Source of the DNA: Streptomyces sp. DvalAA-43
GTDB lineage: Bacteria; Actinomycetota; Actinomycetes; Streptomycetales; Streptomycetaceae
NCBI RefSeq assembly: GCF_900091725.1
Contig: NZ_FMBW01000044.1
Coordinates: 1-64,000, forward strand
Direction: 5' to 3'
DNA length: 64,000 nt
Shown here piece by piece: positions 9,009 through 17,786 of this stretch (positions within the stretch are counted from its first letter, which is position 1; each line of letters starts with the position of its first letter). The notes under the pieces were generated by a model, which did not search any database, was not told where the DNA came from, and was given only the letters and a program-made list of their open reading frames with translations. The position numbers and the translations under genes are program-made.

Positions 9009-9942
9009 CTGCCTGGATCAGTCCGCTGCGGCGTCGCATCAGCAGTGTGGTGAACGCCATGGCGAGTACGAAGAGAACGAGCGCGACCACGCAGGCGGAG
9101 CCGTAGTCGAAGCGCTGGAAGCCGAGGTTGTAGACGACCTGCGGAAGCGTCAGTGTCGACTTGTCGGGATAGCCCGGTTCGAACTGCTGCCCGGAGCCGC
9201 CCATCACACCCGAGGCGACCTTCCCGGCCACGAATGGCTGGGTGTAGTACTGCATCGTCTGGATGATCCCGGTGACCACCGCGAACATGATGATCGGCGA
9301 GATGTTCGGCAGGGTGACGAAGCGGAACCGCTGGAACGCGGTCGCCCCGTCCAGTTCCGCCGCCTCGTACTGTTCCTTCGGCACGTCCAGCAGGGCGGCC
9401 ATGAAGATCACCATCAGGTCGCCCACCCCCCACACCGCGAGCGCGGTCAGGGCCGGCTTGGACCAGGCGGCGTCGGTGAACCAGCCGGGCGTGGGGAGCC
9501 CCAGCTCGCCGAGGATCGAATTGACCGGCCCGGTCCCGGGGTTGAGCAGGAAGACGAAGCCGAGCGTCGCCGCGACCGGCGGGGCCAGGTACGGCAGGTA
9601 GAACAGGGTGCGGAAGACCCCGGCGCCCGTCTTGATGCGGGTGATCAGCAGCCCGACACCGAGGCCGAACACCACCCGGCAGGTGACCATGACCACGACC
9701 AGCCAGAGCGTGTTGCGCAGCGCCGGCCAGAACAGCGGGTAGTCGTTGAAGACGAACGCCCAGTTCTTCAGCCCGCTGAACTCGGGAGCCGTGAAACCGT
9801 CGTACGAGGTGAAGGAGAAGTAGACGGTGGAGATCAGCGGGTAGGCGAAGAAGACGCAGAACCCGATCAGCCACGGTGACATGAAGGCCGCTGTCCGCAG
9901 CGCCGACCGGCGGCGCTTCGCACGGAGTGTGTAGGTGGTCAT
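9001..9942 (-). CDS. csnF: ABC transporter permease (MalF type), csnF
   Basis: 313-residue CUT1 permease with about six membrane helices. N-terminal RAKRRRSALRTAAFMSPWLIGFCVFFAYPLISTVYFSF is typical for the family, and the EAA loop is EQYEAAELDGATAFQRFRFVTLPNISPIIMF (about 200-230). It partners the MalG-type subunit encoded immediately downstream (8-bp overlap) and lies 7 bp after csnE, so the three transport genes form one translational unit. The likely cargo is chitosan oligosaccharides, inferred from the operon. Confidence 0.9.
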   Translation of the reverse strand: MTTYTLRAKRRRSALRTAAFMSPWLIGFCVFFAYPLISTVYFSFTSYDGFTAPEFSGLKNWAFVFNDYPLFWPALRNTLWLVVVMVTCRVVFGLGVGLLITRIKTGAGVFRTLFYLPYLAPPVAATLGFVFLLNPGTGPVNSILGELGLPTPGWFTDAAWSKPALTALAVWGVGDLMVIFMAALLDVPKEQYEAAELDGATAFQRFRFVTLPNISPIIMFAVVTGIIQTMQYYTQPFVAGKVASGVMGGSGQQFEPGYPDKSTLTLPQVVYNLGFQRFDYGSACVVALVLFVLAMAFTTLLMRRRSGLIQAGE

Positions 9943-9949
9943 CGCGGTT

Positions 9950-11287
9950 CTACTTCGCCTGTGCGATCGCCGCGTCGATTTCCTTGGCGGTGTTCTCCAG
10001 GCCCGCCTTGACGTCCTTCTGCTTGCCCTTCTCGATGTCGAATCCGAGGTTCTGCAGGGAGGTCAGGTAGGCGCCGCCGTTCACCGAGGGCGGGGTGGTG
10101 GTGCTCTTCGGGTTCGCGGCGATGTCCAGGAAGGTCTTGAACCGCGGGTCGTACTTCAGCTTCGGCGACTTCAGCGCCGCCAGGGTGGACGGCACGTTGT
10201 GGATGGCGTTGGCGAAGTTCACCACGGCGTCGGTGTCGGTCGTCATGAACTTCACCAGCTCCCAGGCCGCGTTCTGCTTCTTCGAGGTGGCGGCGATACC
10301 GGCGATGGTGCCGGTCAGATAGCCCTTGCCCCAGGTGTCGGCCTCGTCGTCGGCGACGGGCATCGGGGCGACGCCGATCTCGAACTTCGGCTTGGTCGCC
10401 TCGGCCATCCCGAGCCGCCACTCGCCGTCCAGCTGCATCGCCACCTGGCCGGTGTGGAACGGGTGCTTGGCACCCCACTCGTCACCGAAGGACGTGCGGT
10501 ACTTCTCCAGCTTCTCGTAGCCGCCCAGGTCGTCGACCAGCTTCTTCTGGGTCGTGAGCATGGCGGCGAACGAGGGGTCCTTGGCGATGTTCGACTTGCC
10601 GTCCGCGTCGAAGTACTTCGGGTCCCAGGCGCCGAGGTAGTGCTCGGTCGTCGTCTCGTAGCCGTGGTAGTTCGGCATGAAACCGAGCCGCTCGTACGAG
10701 TCGCCCTTGGTCTTCGTCAGCTTCTTGGCGTCCTCGGCCAGCTCCGACCAGGTCCTCGGCGGCCTCGTGATCCCGGCCTTCTCGAAGGCGTCCTTGTTGT
10801 AGTAGAGGCCGTACGCGTCACCGAGCAGCGGCACGGTGCAGCGCACCCCGTTGAACTGGGTGTACTCGTTCATCGCCTTCGGGAAGGTCTTGTCCGGGTC
10901 GATCCCGTCCTTCTTCAGGAAGGGGTTGAGGTCGGTGAACGCCTTCGACGAACAGAACTTGCCGACGTTGTTCGTGGTGAACGACGAGACGACGTCCGGG
11001 GCGTTCGAACCGCCCGCCCGCAGCGCCTGGTTGACCTTGTCGTCGGTCATGTCGCCGACGACCTTCACATGGATGTTGGGGTGCGCCTTCTGGAAGGCGT
11101 CCACCGACGCCTGGATGCCCGCGACCTCGGTCGGGGAGTTCCAGCCGTGCCAGAACGTGATGGTCGTCTCCTTGGACGGGTCATCACTGGAACCGGAGTC
11201 GCTCTGGCCGGTACAGGCCGAGGCGAGCAGAGATAGGGCGGCGGTCGCGGCGAACGCGGCGGCCGTCTTCCGGCGGTTTCCGGACAT
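9950..11287 (-). CDS. csnE: Sugar-binding lipoprotein of the ABC importer, csnE
   Basis: 445-residue extracellular solute-binding protein (SBP_bac_1). It has a short basic N-terminus, a hydrophobic signal segment and a lipobox LASAC (Cys about 25), giving a membrane-anchored lipoprotein. A Ser/Asp linker follows, then ITFWHGWNSPTEVAGIQASVDAFQKAHPNIHV typical of CUT1 binding proteins. A 62-bp gap separates it from csnR; a second, internal promoter is possible but none is obvious. It delivers substrate to CsnF/CsnG. Confidence 0.9.
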   Translation of the reverse strand: MSGNRRKTAAAFAATAALSLLASACTGQSDSGSSDDPSKETTITFWHGWNSPTEVAGIQASVDAFQKAHPNIHVKVVGDMTDDKVNQALRAGGSNAPDVVSSFTTNNVGKFCSSKAFTDLNPFLKKDGIDPDKTFPKAMNEYTQFNGVRCTVPLLGDAYGLYYNKDAFEKAGITRPPRTWSELAEDAKKLTKTKGDSYERLGFMPNYHGYETTTEHYLGAWDPKYFDADGKSNIAKDPSFAAMLTTQKKLVDDLGGYEKLEKYRTSFGDEWGAKHPFHTGQVAMQLDGEWRLGMAEATKPKFEIGVAPMPVADDEADTWGKGYLTGTIAGIAATSKKQNAAWELVKFMTTDTDAVVNFANAIHNVPSTLAALKSPKLKYDPRFKTFLDIAANPKSTTTPPSVNGGAYLTSLQNLGFDIEKGKQKDVKAGLENTAKEIDAAIAQAK

Positions 11288-11349
11288 GGCGGTCTCCCGG
11301 TGAAGGATGGGGGCGGGGGTACGGAGGGAAGAGGGCGGGCCGAGAAGGG

Positions 11350-12573
11350 TCAGCGGGACGTGTCGAAGACCTCGTCACGGGTGGTGGCGAGGGCGCTCTC
11401 CAACGCGCCGCGCAGTACGGGGCGGTGCTTCACTTCCCCGGCGATCAGCCGGGGCCGGGAGGCCGCCAGTTCGGTGAGCTCGGACGCCACCCGGCAGCGC
11501 AGCGGCTCCCCGCCGGCCGCGATCACCTCGCCGGACAGCACGACGACTTCCGGGTCGAGCACGGCGATCATGGAGGCGAGACCGGTCGCGAGGCCGGTGG
11601 CGAAGAGATCGAGGAGCCGGGGGTACGGGCCGTCCTCGCCCGCCTGGGCGGCCTCGGCGGCGCGGGCGAGCAGCCGGGCGGCGACCTCGTGGTGGGTACC
11701 GGGGGAACGGATCAGCTCGTCGTCGATGCCGAGCTTCCGGCCCAGCCGGGACAGCACCTGCGCACCCGCCAGCTCCTGGAAGCCGCCCGCGTTCACCTTG
11801 GTGACCTGACGGACCAGCGGGGCGCCCGGCACCGGCAGGAAACCGACCTCGCCCGCGCCACCGGTGAAGCCGCGGTGCAGCCGTCCGTTGATGACGAGGG
11901 CGGCACCGAGCCCCTCCTCGTTCCACAGCAGGACGAAGTCCTCGTGCCCGCGCGCCGCGCCCGCCCGCTGCTCGGCCACCGCGACCAGGTTCACGTCGTT
12001 CTCGTACTCCACCGGCATCGGCAGGAAGGCGGCCAGCTCCTCCAGCAGCGTGGGGGAGTGCCAGCCCGGCAGGTGCGAGGCGTACCGCAGCCGTCCGGTG
12101 CCGGGGTCGAAGGCGCCCGGGGTGCCGATGACGACCCGGTGCACATCGGAACGGGTGAGCCCGGCGTCCTTCACCGCCCCGTCCAGCGCCTCCGCCACCT
12201 GCCGCACCACGCTGTCGGCACGCCGTCCGGGGGTGCGCAGCTCGAAGTGCCCGACCGTCTCCCCGGTCACATCGGCGACGGCGGCGACGATCCGGCGGGC
12301 GTTCACATCGAGTCCCGCGACATGGGCGGCGCGCGCGTTCACCCCGTACAGCTGGGCGTTGGGCCCCGGCCGGCCGGCCACGGTCCCGGTCGCGACGACC
12401 AGCCCGGCCGCCTCCAGCCGTGCCAGCAGCTGGGAGGCGGTGGGCTTGGAGAGCCCGGTCAGCTTTCCGATCCTGGTCCGCGAGAGGGGGCCGTGCTCCA
12501 GCAGCAGATCGAGGGCGGCCCGGTCGTTCATGGCGCGCAGGACGCGGGGCGTACCCGGTGTGGTTCCGGCCAT
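11350..12573 (-). CDS. csnR: ROK-family transcriptional repressor, csnR
   Basis: 407-residue repressor: an N-terminal winged HTH (about 15-75, PLSRTRIGKLTGLSKPTASQLLARLEAAGLV) joined to a ROK sugar-sensing domain (VAGLDVNARRIVAAVADVTGE about 90, GTPGAFDPGTGRL about 145, NDVNLVAVAEQ about 190, GLGAALVINGRLHRGFTGGAGEVG about 210-235). CsnR of S. lividans represses its own operon and the chitosanase gene csnA through a palindrome containing AGGAAA. Here the same palindrome sits just upstream (12596-12610). It is the first gene of the operon. The identification as csnR rests on gene order plus operator. Confidence 0.85.
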   Translation of the reverse strand: MAGTTPGTPRVLRAMNDRAALDLLLEHGPLSRTRIGKLTGLSKPTASQLLARLEAAGLVVATGTVAGRPGPNAQLYGVNARAAHVAGLDVNARRIVAAVADVTGETVGHFELRTPGRRADSVVRQVAEALDGAVKDAGLTRSDVHRVVIGTPGAFDPGTGRLRYASHLPGWHSPTLLEELAAFLPMPVEYENDVNLVAVAEQRAGAARGHEDFVLLWNEEGLGAALVINGRLHRGFTGGAGEVGFLPVPGAPLVRQVTKVNAGGFQELAGAQVLSRLGRKLGIDDELIRSPGTHHEVAARLLARAAEAAQAGEDGPYPRLLDLFATGLATGLASMIAVLDPEVVVLSGEVIAAGGEPLRCRVASELTELAASRPRLIAGEVKHRPVLRGALESALATTRDEVFDTSR

Positions 12574-12595
12574 GAGCGCTGCACCTGCCCTCTGT

Positions 12596-12610
12596 TAGGA
12601 AAGTTTCCTA
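12596..12610. promoter_or_regulatory. CsnR operator
   Basis: Perfect 15-bp palindrome TAGGAAAGTTTCCTA, 22 bp upstream of the csnR start codon and just downstream of the predicted promoter, so bound repressor would block initiation or early elongation. It matches the AGGAAA-type box I recall for CsnR. Confidence 0.8.
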
Positions 12611-12622
12611 TTCGGTGAGAGG

Positions 12623-12651
12623 ACCGTATGCGCGCGTCACCTGGCCGTCAA
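12623..12651 (-). promoter_or_regulatory. Predicted promoter of the csnR-K operon
   Basis: On the minus strand, TTGACG (12646-12651), a 17-bp spacer and TACGGT (12623-12628) fit the vegetative sigma-HrdB consensus well. Transcription would begin about 12610-12616, at the edge of the CsnR palindrome. Confidence 0.6.
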
Positions 12652-12725
12652 TGGGCAGCGCCGCGGTGGCAACCAAAGCGTTACCTGGCACACTTCCGGA
12701 ATATCCGGGTCCATGGTGACGCATG

Positions 12726-12756
12726 CCCAACCGGTTCACCGGCGAACCGAGTTGGG
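12726..12756 (-). terminator. Hairpin downstream of mscS
   Basis: Imperfect inverted repeat with outer arms CCCAAC/GTTGGG and inner arms GGTTC/GAACC, located 37 bp past the mscS stop codon. It probably ends mscS transcription before the csnR promoter. Confidence 0.45.
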
Positions 12757-12792
12757 TCCGCGCCGGCCCGCCGGACGCGCGTACGGCGGGTG

Positions 12793-13857
12793 CTACTTCG
12801 CTATGTTCGGCGGGGTGATCGGGGCGGTGGCCAGGGACTGGGGCGAGGTGGCCGAGGCGTAGGCGGAAGGGGCGGCCATGCCGGCCGCGGGGTCGGCCTT
12901 GGAGGGCTCGTCCGCCTGGGCCGGGACACCGCCGACGATGCGGATGCCCGCCTCGTCGAAGGCCTGCTTGATCCGCCAGCGCAGCTCGCGTTCCACGCCC
13001 AGCGCCTTGCCCGGCATCGTCTTCGCGCTCAGCCGGACCGTCATCGAGTCCAGCAGCACGGCGTCCAGGCCCAGGACCTCCACCGGGCCCCACAGCCGCT
13101 CGTTCCAGGGGTCCTCCTTGGCCATCGCGGCGGCGGCCTCGGCGATCACCGTACGGACCGTTTCGAGGTCCTCCGTGGGGCGCACCGTCACATCGACGCC
13201 CGCCGTCGACCAGCCCTGGCTGAGGTTGCCGATCCGCTTCACCTCGCCGTTGCGGACGTACCAGATCTCCCCGTTGTCGCCGCGCAGCTTCGTGACCCGC
13301 AGGCCGACCTCGATGACCTCGCCGGAGGCGACGCCCGCGTCCACGGTGTCGCCCACGCCGTACTGGTCCTCCAGGATCATGAAGACGCCGGAGAGGAAGT
13401 CGGTGACCAGGTTGCGCGCGCCGAAACCGAGCGCCACCCCGGCCACCCCGGCGGAGGCCAGCAGCGGGGCCAGGTTGATCTGGAACGCGCCCAGGATCAT
13501 CAGCGCGGCCGTGCCGAGGATCAGGAACGACGCGACCGAGCGGAGGACCGAACCGATCGCCTCCGAGCGCTGGCGGCGGCGTTCCGCGTTGACCAGCAGC
13601 CCGCCGAGCGCGGTGCCCTCCACCGCCTGGGCGCTGCGGTTCATCCGTTCTATGAGTTTGGTGAGAGCACGCCGGATCGCTATGCGCAACACGATCGCGA
13701 TCGCGGCGATGAGGATGATGCGCAGACCGGTGTTCAGCCAGGTGGACCAGTTCTCCTCCACCCAGCCCGCGGCGTCGCCGGCCTGCTTGGCGGCTTCGTC
13801 GAACGAGCTGCCGGGCTCGGGTGACGGGGCTGCGGCCAACAGGGCGGACAGGGACAC
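12793..13857 (-). CDS. Small-conductance mechanosensitive channel (MscS family)
   Basis: 354-residue membrane protein that opens on membrane tension during osmotic downshift. It has an N-terminal outside segment (about 1-40), helix LNTGLRIILIAAIAIVLRIAI (about 35-55), a second helix (SFLILGTAALMILGAF), and the pore-lining TM3 GVAGVALGFGARNLVTDFLSG (about 145-165). The beta domain ILEDQYGVGDTV...GEVIEVGLRVTKLRGDNGEIWYVRNGEV follows, and the tail is Ala/Pro/Ser-rich. GTG 13857 is preceded by GGAGGTCCCGCC; the open frame extends upstream but lacks MscS-like sequence there. It is divergent from the HNH gene across 331 bp. Confidence 0.9.
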   Translation of the reverse strand: MSLSALLAAAPSPEPGSSFDEAAKQAGDAAGWVEENWSTWLNTGLRIILIAAIAIVLRIAIRRALTKLIERMNRSAQAVEGTALGGLLVNAERRRQRSEAIGSVLRSVASFLILGTAALMILGAFQINLAPLLASAGVAGVALGFGARNLVTDFLSGVFMILEDQYGVGDTVDAGVASGEVIEVGLRVTKLRGDNGEIWYVRNGEVKRIGNLSQGWSTAGVDVTVRPTEDLETVRTVIAEAAAAMAKEDPWNERLWGPVEVLGLDAVLLDSMTVRLSAKTMPGKALGVERELRWRIKQAFDEAGIRIVGGVPAQADEPSKADPAAGMAAPSAYASATSPQSLATAPITPPNIAK

Positions 13858-14188
13858 GGCGGGACCTCCAGATGGGCGACGACAGCCCAACCACACTAAC
13901 GGGGCAGCGGGAGTGCCCCGTTGCTCCGACCGCGAGGAGAGACACGCCTCACGGAGGGGTACCGGGGGCGGGAACCCGTGGAGCGACGGCGTCGTCGGCG
14001 GCCGCCTGTGGCCGATCGCACAGCGGTCCCGGCCGCCGCCGCGAAGGCCGGGAGGCGCCCGCCGGGAAGAAAATCCTCCCGGCCCGTTACCCGCACGTGG
14101 TGGCGCTTCGACCAGGCAGGAGGAGAGACTGAGAGCGGATCGTCCCGGCGCGAGCCACGCGCCGCCGGCGTACAAGGAGGCATCCGCC
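13858..14188. other. Divergent intergenic region, mscS / HNH endonuclease
   Basis: Gene-free stretch that should hold promoters for both flanking genes. The one clear structure is an inverted repeat, GCCGGGAGG (14047-14055) and CCTCCCGGC (14075-14083), in the leader of the HNH gene. AAGGAGG at 14174-14180 is the Shine-Dalgarno of that gene. No convincing promoter hexamers were found. Confidence 0.5.
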
Positions 14189-14725
14189 GTGCCGCATGTC
14201 CTGGTTCTCAACGCGTCGTACGAGCCACTCGGCGTCGTACCGCTCCGCCGCGCGCTCGTCCTCGTCCTCGAAAACAAGGCCATCTGCCTAGAGGAGTCCG
14301 GCGCCTTCATGCACAGTGCCACCCGGGCCGTCCCGGCCCCCAGCGTCGTCCGCCTGAAGCGGTTCGTGCGCGTTCCCTACCGGGGACCCGTACCGCTGAC
14401 CCGCAGGGCGCTGTTCGCCCGGGACGGGGGCCGCTGCATGTACTGCGGCGCCGCCGCGACCAGCGTCGACCACGTGATTCCGCGCAGCCGCGGCGGACAG
14501 CACGCCTGGGACAACGTGGTGGCGGCCTGCCGCCGCTGCAACCACGTCAAGGCGGACCGGCACCTGCCGGAGCTCGGCTGGCGGCTGCACCAGCAACCCG
14601 CCCCGCCGACGGGCCTGGCCTGGCGGATCATCGGCACGGGACACCGAGACCCGCGCTGGCTGCCGTACTTGCAACCGTTCGGCGCGGACGACGCCATGGC
14701 CCGGATCGACGGCATCTCAGCCTGA
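14189..14725 (+). CDS. HNH endonuclease family protein
   Basis: 178-residue protein with an N-terminal domain (VLVLNASYEPLGVVPLRRALVLVLENKA) and a C-terminal HNH nuclease module. The module has zinc ligands CMYCG (about 88-92) and CRRCN (about 118-122), with the ATSVDHVIPRSRGGQHAWDNVVAAC core between them carrying the catalytic DH, the N of WDN and the second zinc knuckle. This single-copy HNH family is widespread in actinobacteria and its role is not settled; DNA binding or nicking is expected. The start GTG 14189 is set by AAGGAGG with 8-bp spacing. It is convergent with the GH84 gene across a shared hairpin. Confidence 0.88.
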   Translation: MPHVLVLNASYEPLGVVPLRRALVLVLENKAICLEESGAFMHSATRAVPAPSVVRLKRFVRVPYRGPVPLTRRALFARDGGRCMYCGAAATSVDHVIPRSRGGQHAWDNVVAACRRCNHVKADRHLPELGWRLHQQPAPPTGLAWRIIGTGHRDPRWLPYLQPFGADDAMARIDGISA

Positions 14726-14729
14726 GAGA

Positions 14730-14768
14730 TCCGGGCCTTCGTCGTCCCGGTGGCGGAAAAGGCCCGGA
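14730..14768. terminator. Bidirectional terminator, HNH / GH84
   Basis: Perfect 10-bp inverted repeat TCCGGGCCTT/AAGGCCCGGA with a 19-bp loop, filling the 46 bp between two convergent stop codons. Confidence 0.75.
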
Positions 14769-14771
14769 CCG

Positions 14772-17700
14772 TTACTCCGTCCCGGCGACGGCGTACGCCT
14801 CCACCGACCAGAGCGAGTAGCCGAACCCGGTGCCCCGGGCCTCGCCCCGGACCCTCAGGAAGCGGACGTCCTTCGCGTCCATCCGGACCGACTCGCGCCC
14901 GCCCCGGCCCTCCCGCACGGTCGCCGCCGTGCGCCAGGCGCGGCCGTCCGAGGAGACCTGGACGCGGTAGCGCGCGGCGTACGCGTCCTGCCAGCGCAGC
15001 ACCACCTGGCCGATCCGGGCGGTGCGCGGCAGCTCCGCCTGCCACCAGGCGCCGTCCTCGACCGGGGAGGACCAGCGGGTGCCCGGATCGCCGTCGGAGG
15101 CGGCCGCCGCCGGGAAGTCCGGGGTCTCGTCGCCGGACGAGGACGCGGTGGCGGTGCGCAGCAGATCGGGGCCCGCGGTGCGCGGGAACGCCCGGACGGT
15201 GAGCGTGCTGCGCTCGTCGCCGAAGCTGAACGGCACCTCGTACTCCCCGGCCGGGGTGCCCGCCGGGACCGTGATCTCGACGGGGACGTCGGTACGGGAA
15301 CCGCGCGCCACCCTCGTCCGCTTCGGGACGTCCACCTCGATGCCCTTGGGCGCCTTCGCGGTGAGCGTGCCCCGCACCTCGGCGGGGCGGCGGGCGGCGA
15401 GGCGCGCCTCGACCCGCTGCGGGCCGCCGCCGATCTCGGCGTCCGTCTCGCCGCGGGCGAGATCGAGCCGGGCCGCGGGCTCGTCGCCGAACCAGGGCAC
15501 CAGCGCGTGCACCCGGGGCGCCGGGACCGGGGCGTGCGGGGCGGCGCTGCCGCCCGGGGCCATCGGCGCCACCGGGCCCGTGACGACCGGGGGCATCGAC
15601 GGGCCGCCGGTGGGCCAGCTGATCCGGATCGCGTCGGCCCGCAGCCCCTTCGCCGCCGTCTGGGTCCAGCCGGTGCCCGACAACGCGCCCAGGCGGCGCC
15701 AGCCCTCGCCCGGCACATGGGCCTCCAGCGCCGCACCGGCCACCGTGCCACCACCGGGCAGGGTCATCGCCGTCACGGTCTCCACCGGGCGGGCCCGGTC
15801 CAGCCGGACGGTGTAGCTGCCCGGGGCCTTCGTCACCGAACCGGCGCCGCGGTCCGCGCCCGTCCAGGCGTCCGCCTCCTTGCGCACCCGGTCCAGGAAC
15901 GGGCCGAGGACCCCCTTGCCGACCGTCGCGCCGTCCGCCTTCGCGGCCCCGCGCACCGGCTCCAGGGCCAGTGACGCCCGCCAGGCGGCGTCGCCGTCCC
16001 CGCGCGACTGCGCCTGGAGCAGATCGACGGCCAGCTCGCCCGCCCGGCCGTACCGGGACAACTGCTCGGTCCACGGCCGCACTTCGTCGTCCAGACGCCC
16101 GCCCGCCGGGCCCTTCAGCCGCTGCGGGGTCTCCCGCATCACGGTGAACGCCGCCCGCAGCCTGCGCGCCGCGTCGTCCCGCGCGGAGACGTCGTGCGCC
16201 GCGCGGGACTTCCAGAACGCCGCCAGCAGCGGCCGCAGATAGCCGGACTCGGCACCGCCCAGCACGGACGCCGTGCTGTTCCCGGCCAGCGCGCGCAGCG
16301 CGTCCCGGGTGCGCGCGTCACCACCCGCCAGATCGTCGGTCGCCGCCCGCCAGGACTCCTGCGGCCGGTACCCCTTCGGGTTCCAGGCGAAGTCGGCGGC
16401 GGTGAAGAGCGGAACGCGGGACGCGGACGGCTGCTCCATCGCATTGGCGAGCAGCGCCGCGGAACCCGTGGCCACCGCGGGGTCCCGGCCGGTGTACGGG
16501 CCGAGGAAGATCCGGTCCCGGGCGTAGTCGTTGACCGGGTAGTTGTCCATCGTGACCAGCGGGTGCCCGAACGCGGCGCGGGCACCGGCCAGCTCCCCGC
16601 CGGTGATGGTCCTCGGCACGACCCCGACACCGCTCCAGGCGATCTGGACCCGGTCGTCCAGCTCCCCGGCGAGCGCCGTGCGGTAGTCGGTGGACCCGTC
16701 CTGGTAGAACTCCGTCGGCATCACCGACAGCGGCCGGGCGCCCGGATACCGGTCCGCGAGATGCCGCGCCACCGCACCGGCCACCCGCGCCTGAGCGCGG
16801 GCCGCCGCCCGCGGGCCGCTGCCGAAGGTGTCGGCGTCGGCGTCGCAGTGCCATTCGCTGTAGCTGACGTCCTGGAACTGCAACTGGAAGGCCCGCACGC
16901 CCAGTGCCCACATCGCGTCGAGCTTCTCCGTCAGCGCCTTCACGTCGTCGGCCGAGGACATGCACATGGCCTGGCCGGGGGCGACGGCCCAGCCGAGGGT
17001 CACGTGCTCGGCGCGGGCCCGCTCGGCCAGCGCCCGGAAATCGGCGCGCCGTCCGGCCGGATACGGCTCGCGCCAGCGGGCCTGGCGGTAGGGATCGTCG
17101 CCCGCCGCGTACAGATACCTGTTCTGCTTGGTGCGCCCCATGAAGCCGATCTGGGCCAGCCGCTCCTGGCGGGTCCACGGCTGCCCGTAGAAACCCTCGG
17201 TCATCCCGCGCACGGCGGCGCCCGGCCAGTCCCTGACGGCGACGCCCGCGACGCCCCCGTCCCGGATCAGCTGACGCAGTGTCTGCACGCCGTGGAAGAG
17301 GCCGTCCTCGCCGACGCCGTCCACCGCGACGGTGTCCCGGCCCGCGACCCGGCCGACCGCGATCCGGTAGCCCCCCGACGGCAGATCGCCGCGCCCGGGG
17401 GCGCGCAGCGCGCGCAGCGCGTCCCGGGCGCCGTCGCCGCCGAGCGTGATGACCGGGCCGCGGCCGGGCAGGGCGCCGTGGACGGTGCGCACGCCCGCGT
17501 CCCGCAGGATCCGCCGGAGCGCCTCGACCGTGTACGGATCGGCGTCGGGACCGGCGACGAGGGTGGCGTCGGCGGAGAGCGGTACGGACGCCCCGGCGGC
17601 CTCGATGGACTGCGGGCGGGGCCATACGGCGGGCGGCGCGGCCTCGTCCGTGCGGTCGGGGGTGCTGAGGGCGGGAGAGCCGGGGTCCGAAGGGGCCGCG

Positions 17701-17786
17701 ACGGCGGCCGGCGCTCCCGCGGAGAGCAGCCCGCCGAGCACGGCGACCGCGAGGGCCGTTGCCTGCTTTCCGCGCCTGAGCCGCAC
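14772..17786 (-). CDS. Secreted GH84-family beta-N-acetylglucosaminidase-like protein with altered catalytic pair
   Basis: 1004-residue secreted protein with a Sec signal (about 1-30, ending AAVAA). A GH20b/GH84 N-terminal domain (about 50-175) precedes the GH84 barrel: RGMTEGFYGQPWT (about 200), TKQNRYLYAAGDDPYRQARWREPYP (about 225-245), MDNYPVND (about 415) and LGPYTGRDP (about 430). Helical, Ig-like (PA14/NEW3-like) and C-terminal F5/8-type carbohydrate-binding domains follow. GH84 enzymes cleave beta-linked GlcNAc using two adjacent Asp residues. Here the pair reads Gln305-Asp306 (FQDVSY), so the acetamido-polarising Asp is replaced while the acid/base Asp remains. Activity may be low, or the protein may bind glycans. 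GTG 17786 has GAGGGAG upstream. It may relate functionally to the nearby aminosugar operon, but no shared operator was seen. Confidence 0.88.
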   Translation of the reverse strand: MRLRRGKQATALAVAVLGGLLSAGAPAAVAAPSDPGSPALSTPDRTDEAAPPAVWPRPQSIEAAGASVPLSADATLVAGPDADPYTVEALRRILRDAGVRTVHGALPGRGPVITLGGDGARDALRALRAPGRGDLPSGGYRIAVGRVAGRDTVAVDGVGEDGLFHGVQTLRQLIRDGGVAGVAVRDWPGAAVRGMTEGFYGQPWTRQERLAQIGFMGRTKQNRYLYAAGDDPYRQARWREPYPAGRRADFRALAERARAEHVTLGWAVAPGQAMCMSSADDVKALTEKLDAMWALGVRAFQLQFQDVSYSEWHCDADADTFGSGPRAAARAQARVAGAVARHLADRYPGARPLSVMPTEFYQDGSTDYRTALAGELDDRVQIAWSGVGVVPRTITGGELAGARAAFGHPLVTMDNYPVNDYARDRIFLGPYTGRDPAVATGSAALLANAMEQPSASRVPLFTAADFAWNPKGYRPQESWRAATDDLAGGDARTRDALRALAGNSTASVLGGAESGYLRPLLAAFWKSRAAHDVSARDDAARRLRAAFTVMRETPQRLKGPAGGRLDDEVRPWTEQLSRYGRAGELAVDLLQAQSRGDGDAAWRASLALEPVRGAAKADGATVGKGVLGPFLDRVRKEADAWTGADRGAGSVTKAPGSYTVRLDRARPVETVTAMTLPGGGTVAGAALEAHVPGEGWRRLGALSGTGWTQTAAKGLRADAIRISWPTGGPSMPPVVTGPVAPMAPGGSAAPHAPVPAPRVHALVPWFGDEPAARLDLARGETDAEIGGGPQRVEARLAARRPAEVRGTLTAKAPKGIEVDVPKRTRVARGSRTDVPVEITVPAGTPAGEYEVPFSFGDERSTLTVRAFPRTAGPDLLRTATASSSGDETPDFPAAAASDGDPGTRWSSPVEDGAWWQAELPRTARIGQVVLRWQDAYAARYRVQVSSDGRAWRTAATVREGRGGRESVRMDAKDVRFLRVRGEARGTGFGYSLWSVEAYAVAGTE

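Noticed and set aside
14189..14725. Mobile-element or intein HNH nuclease
   Set aside because: Single-copy chromosomal gene with a strong Shine-Dalgarno, no flanking repeats and a place in conserved gene order.
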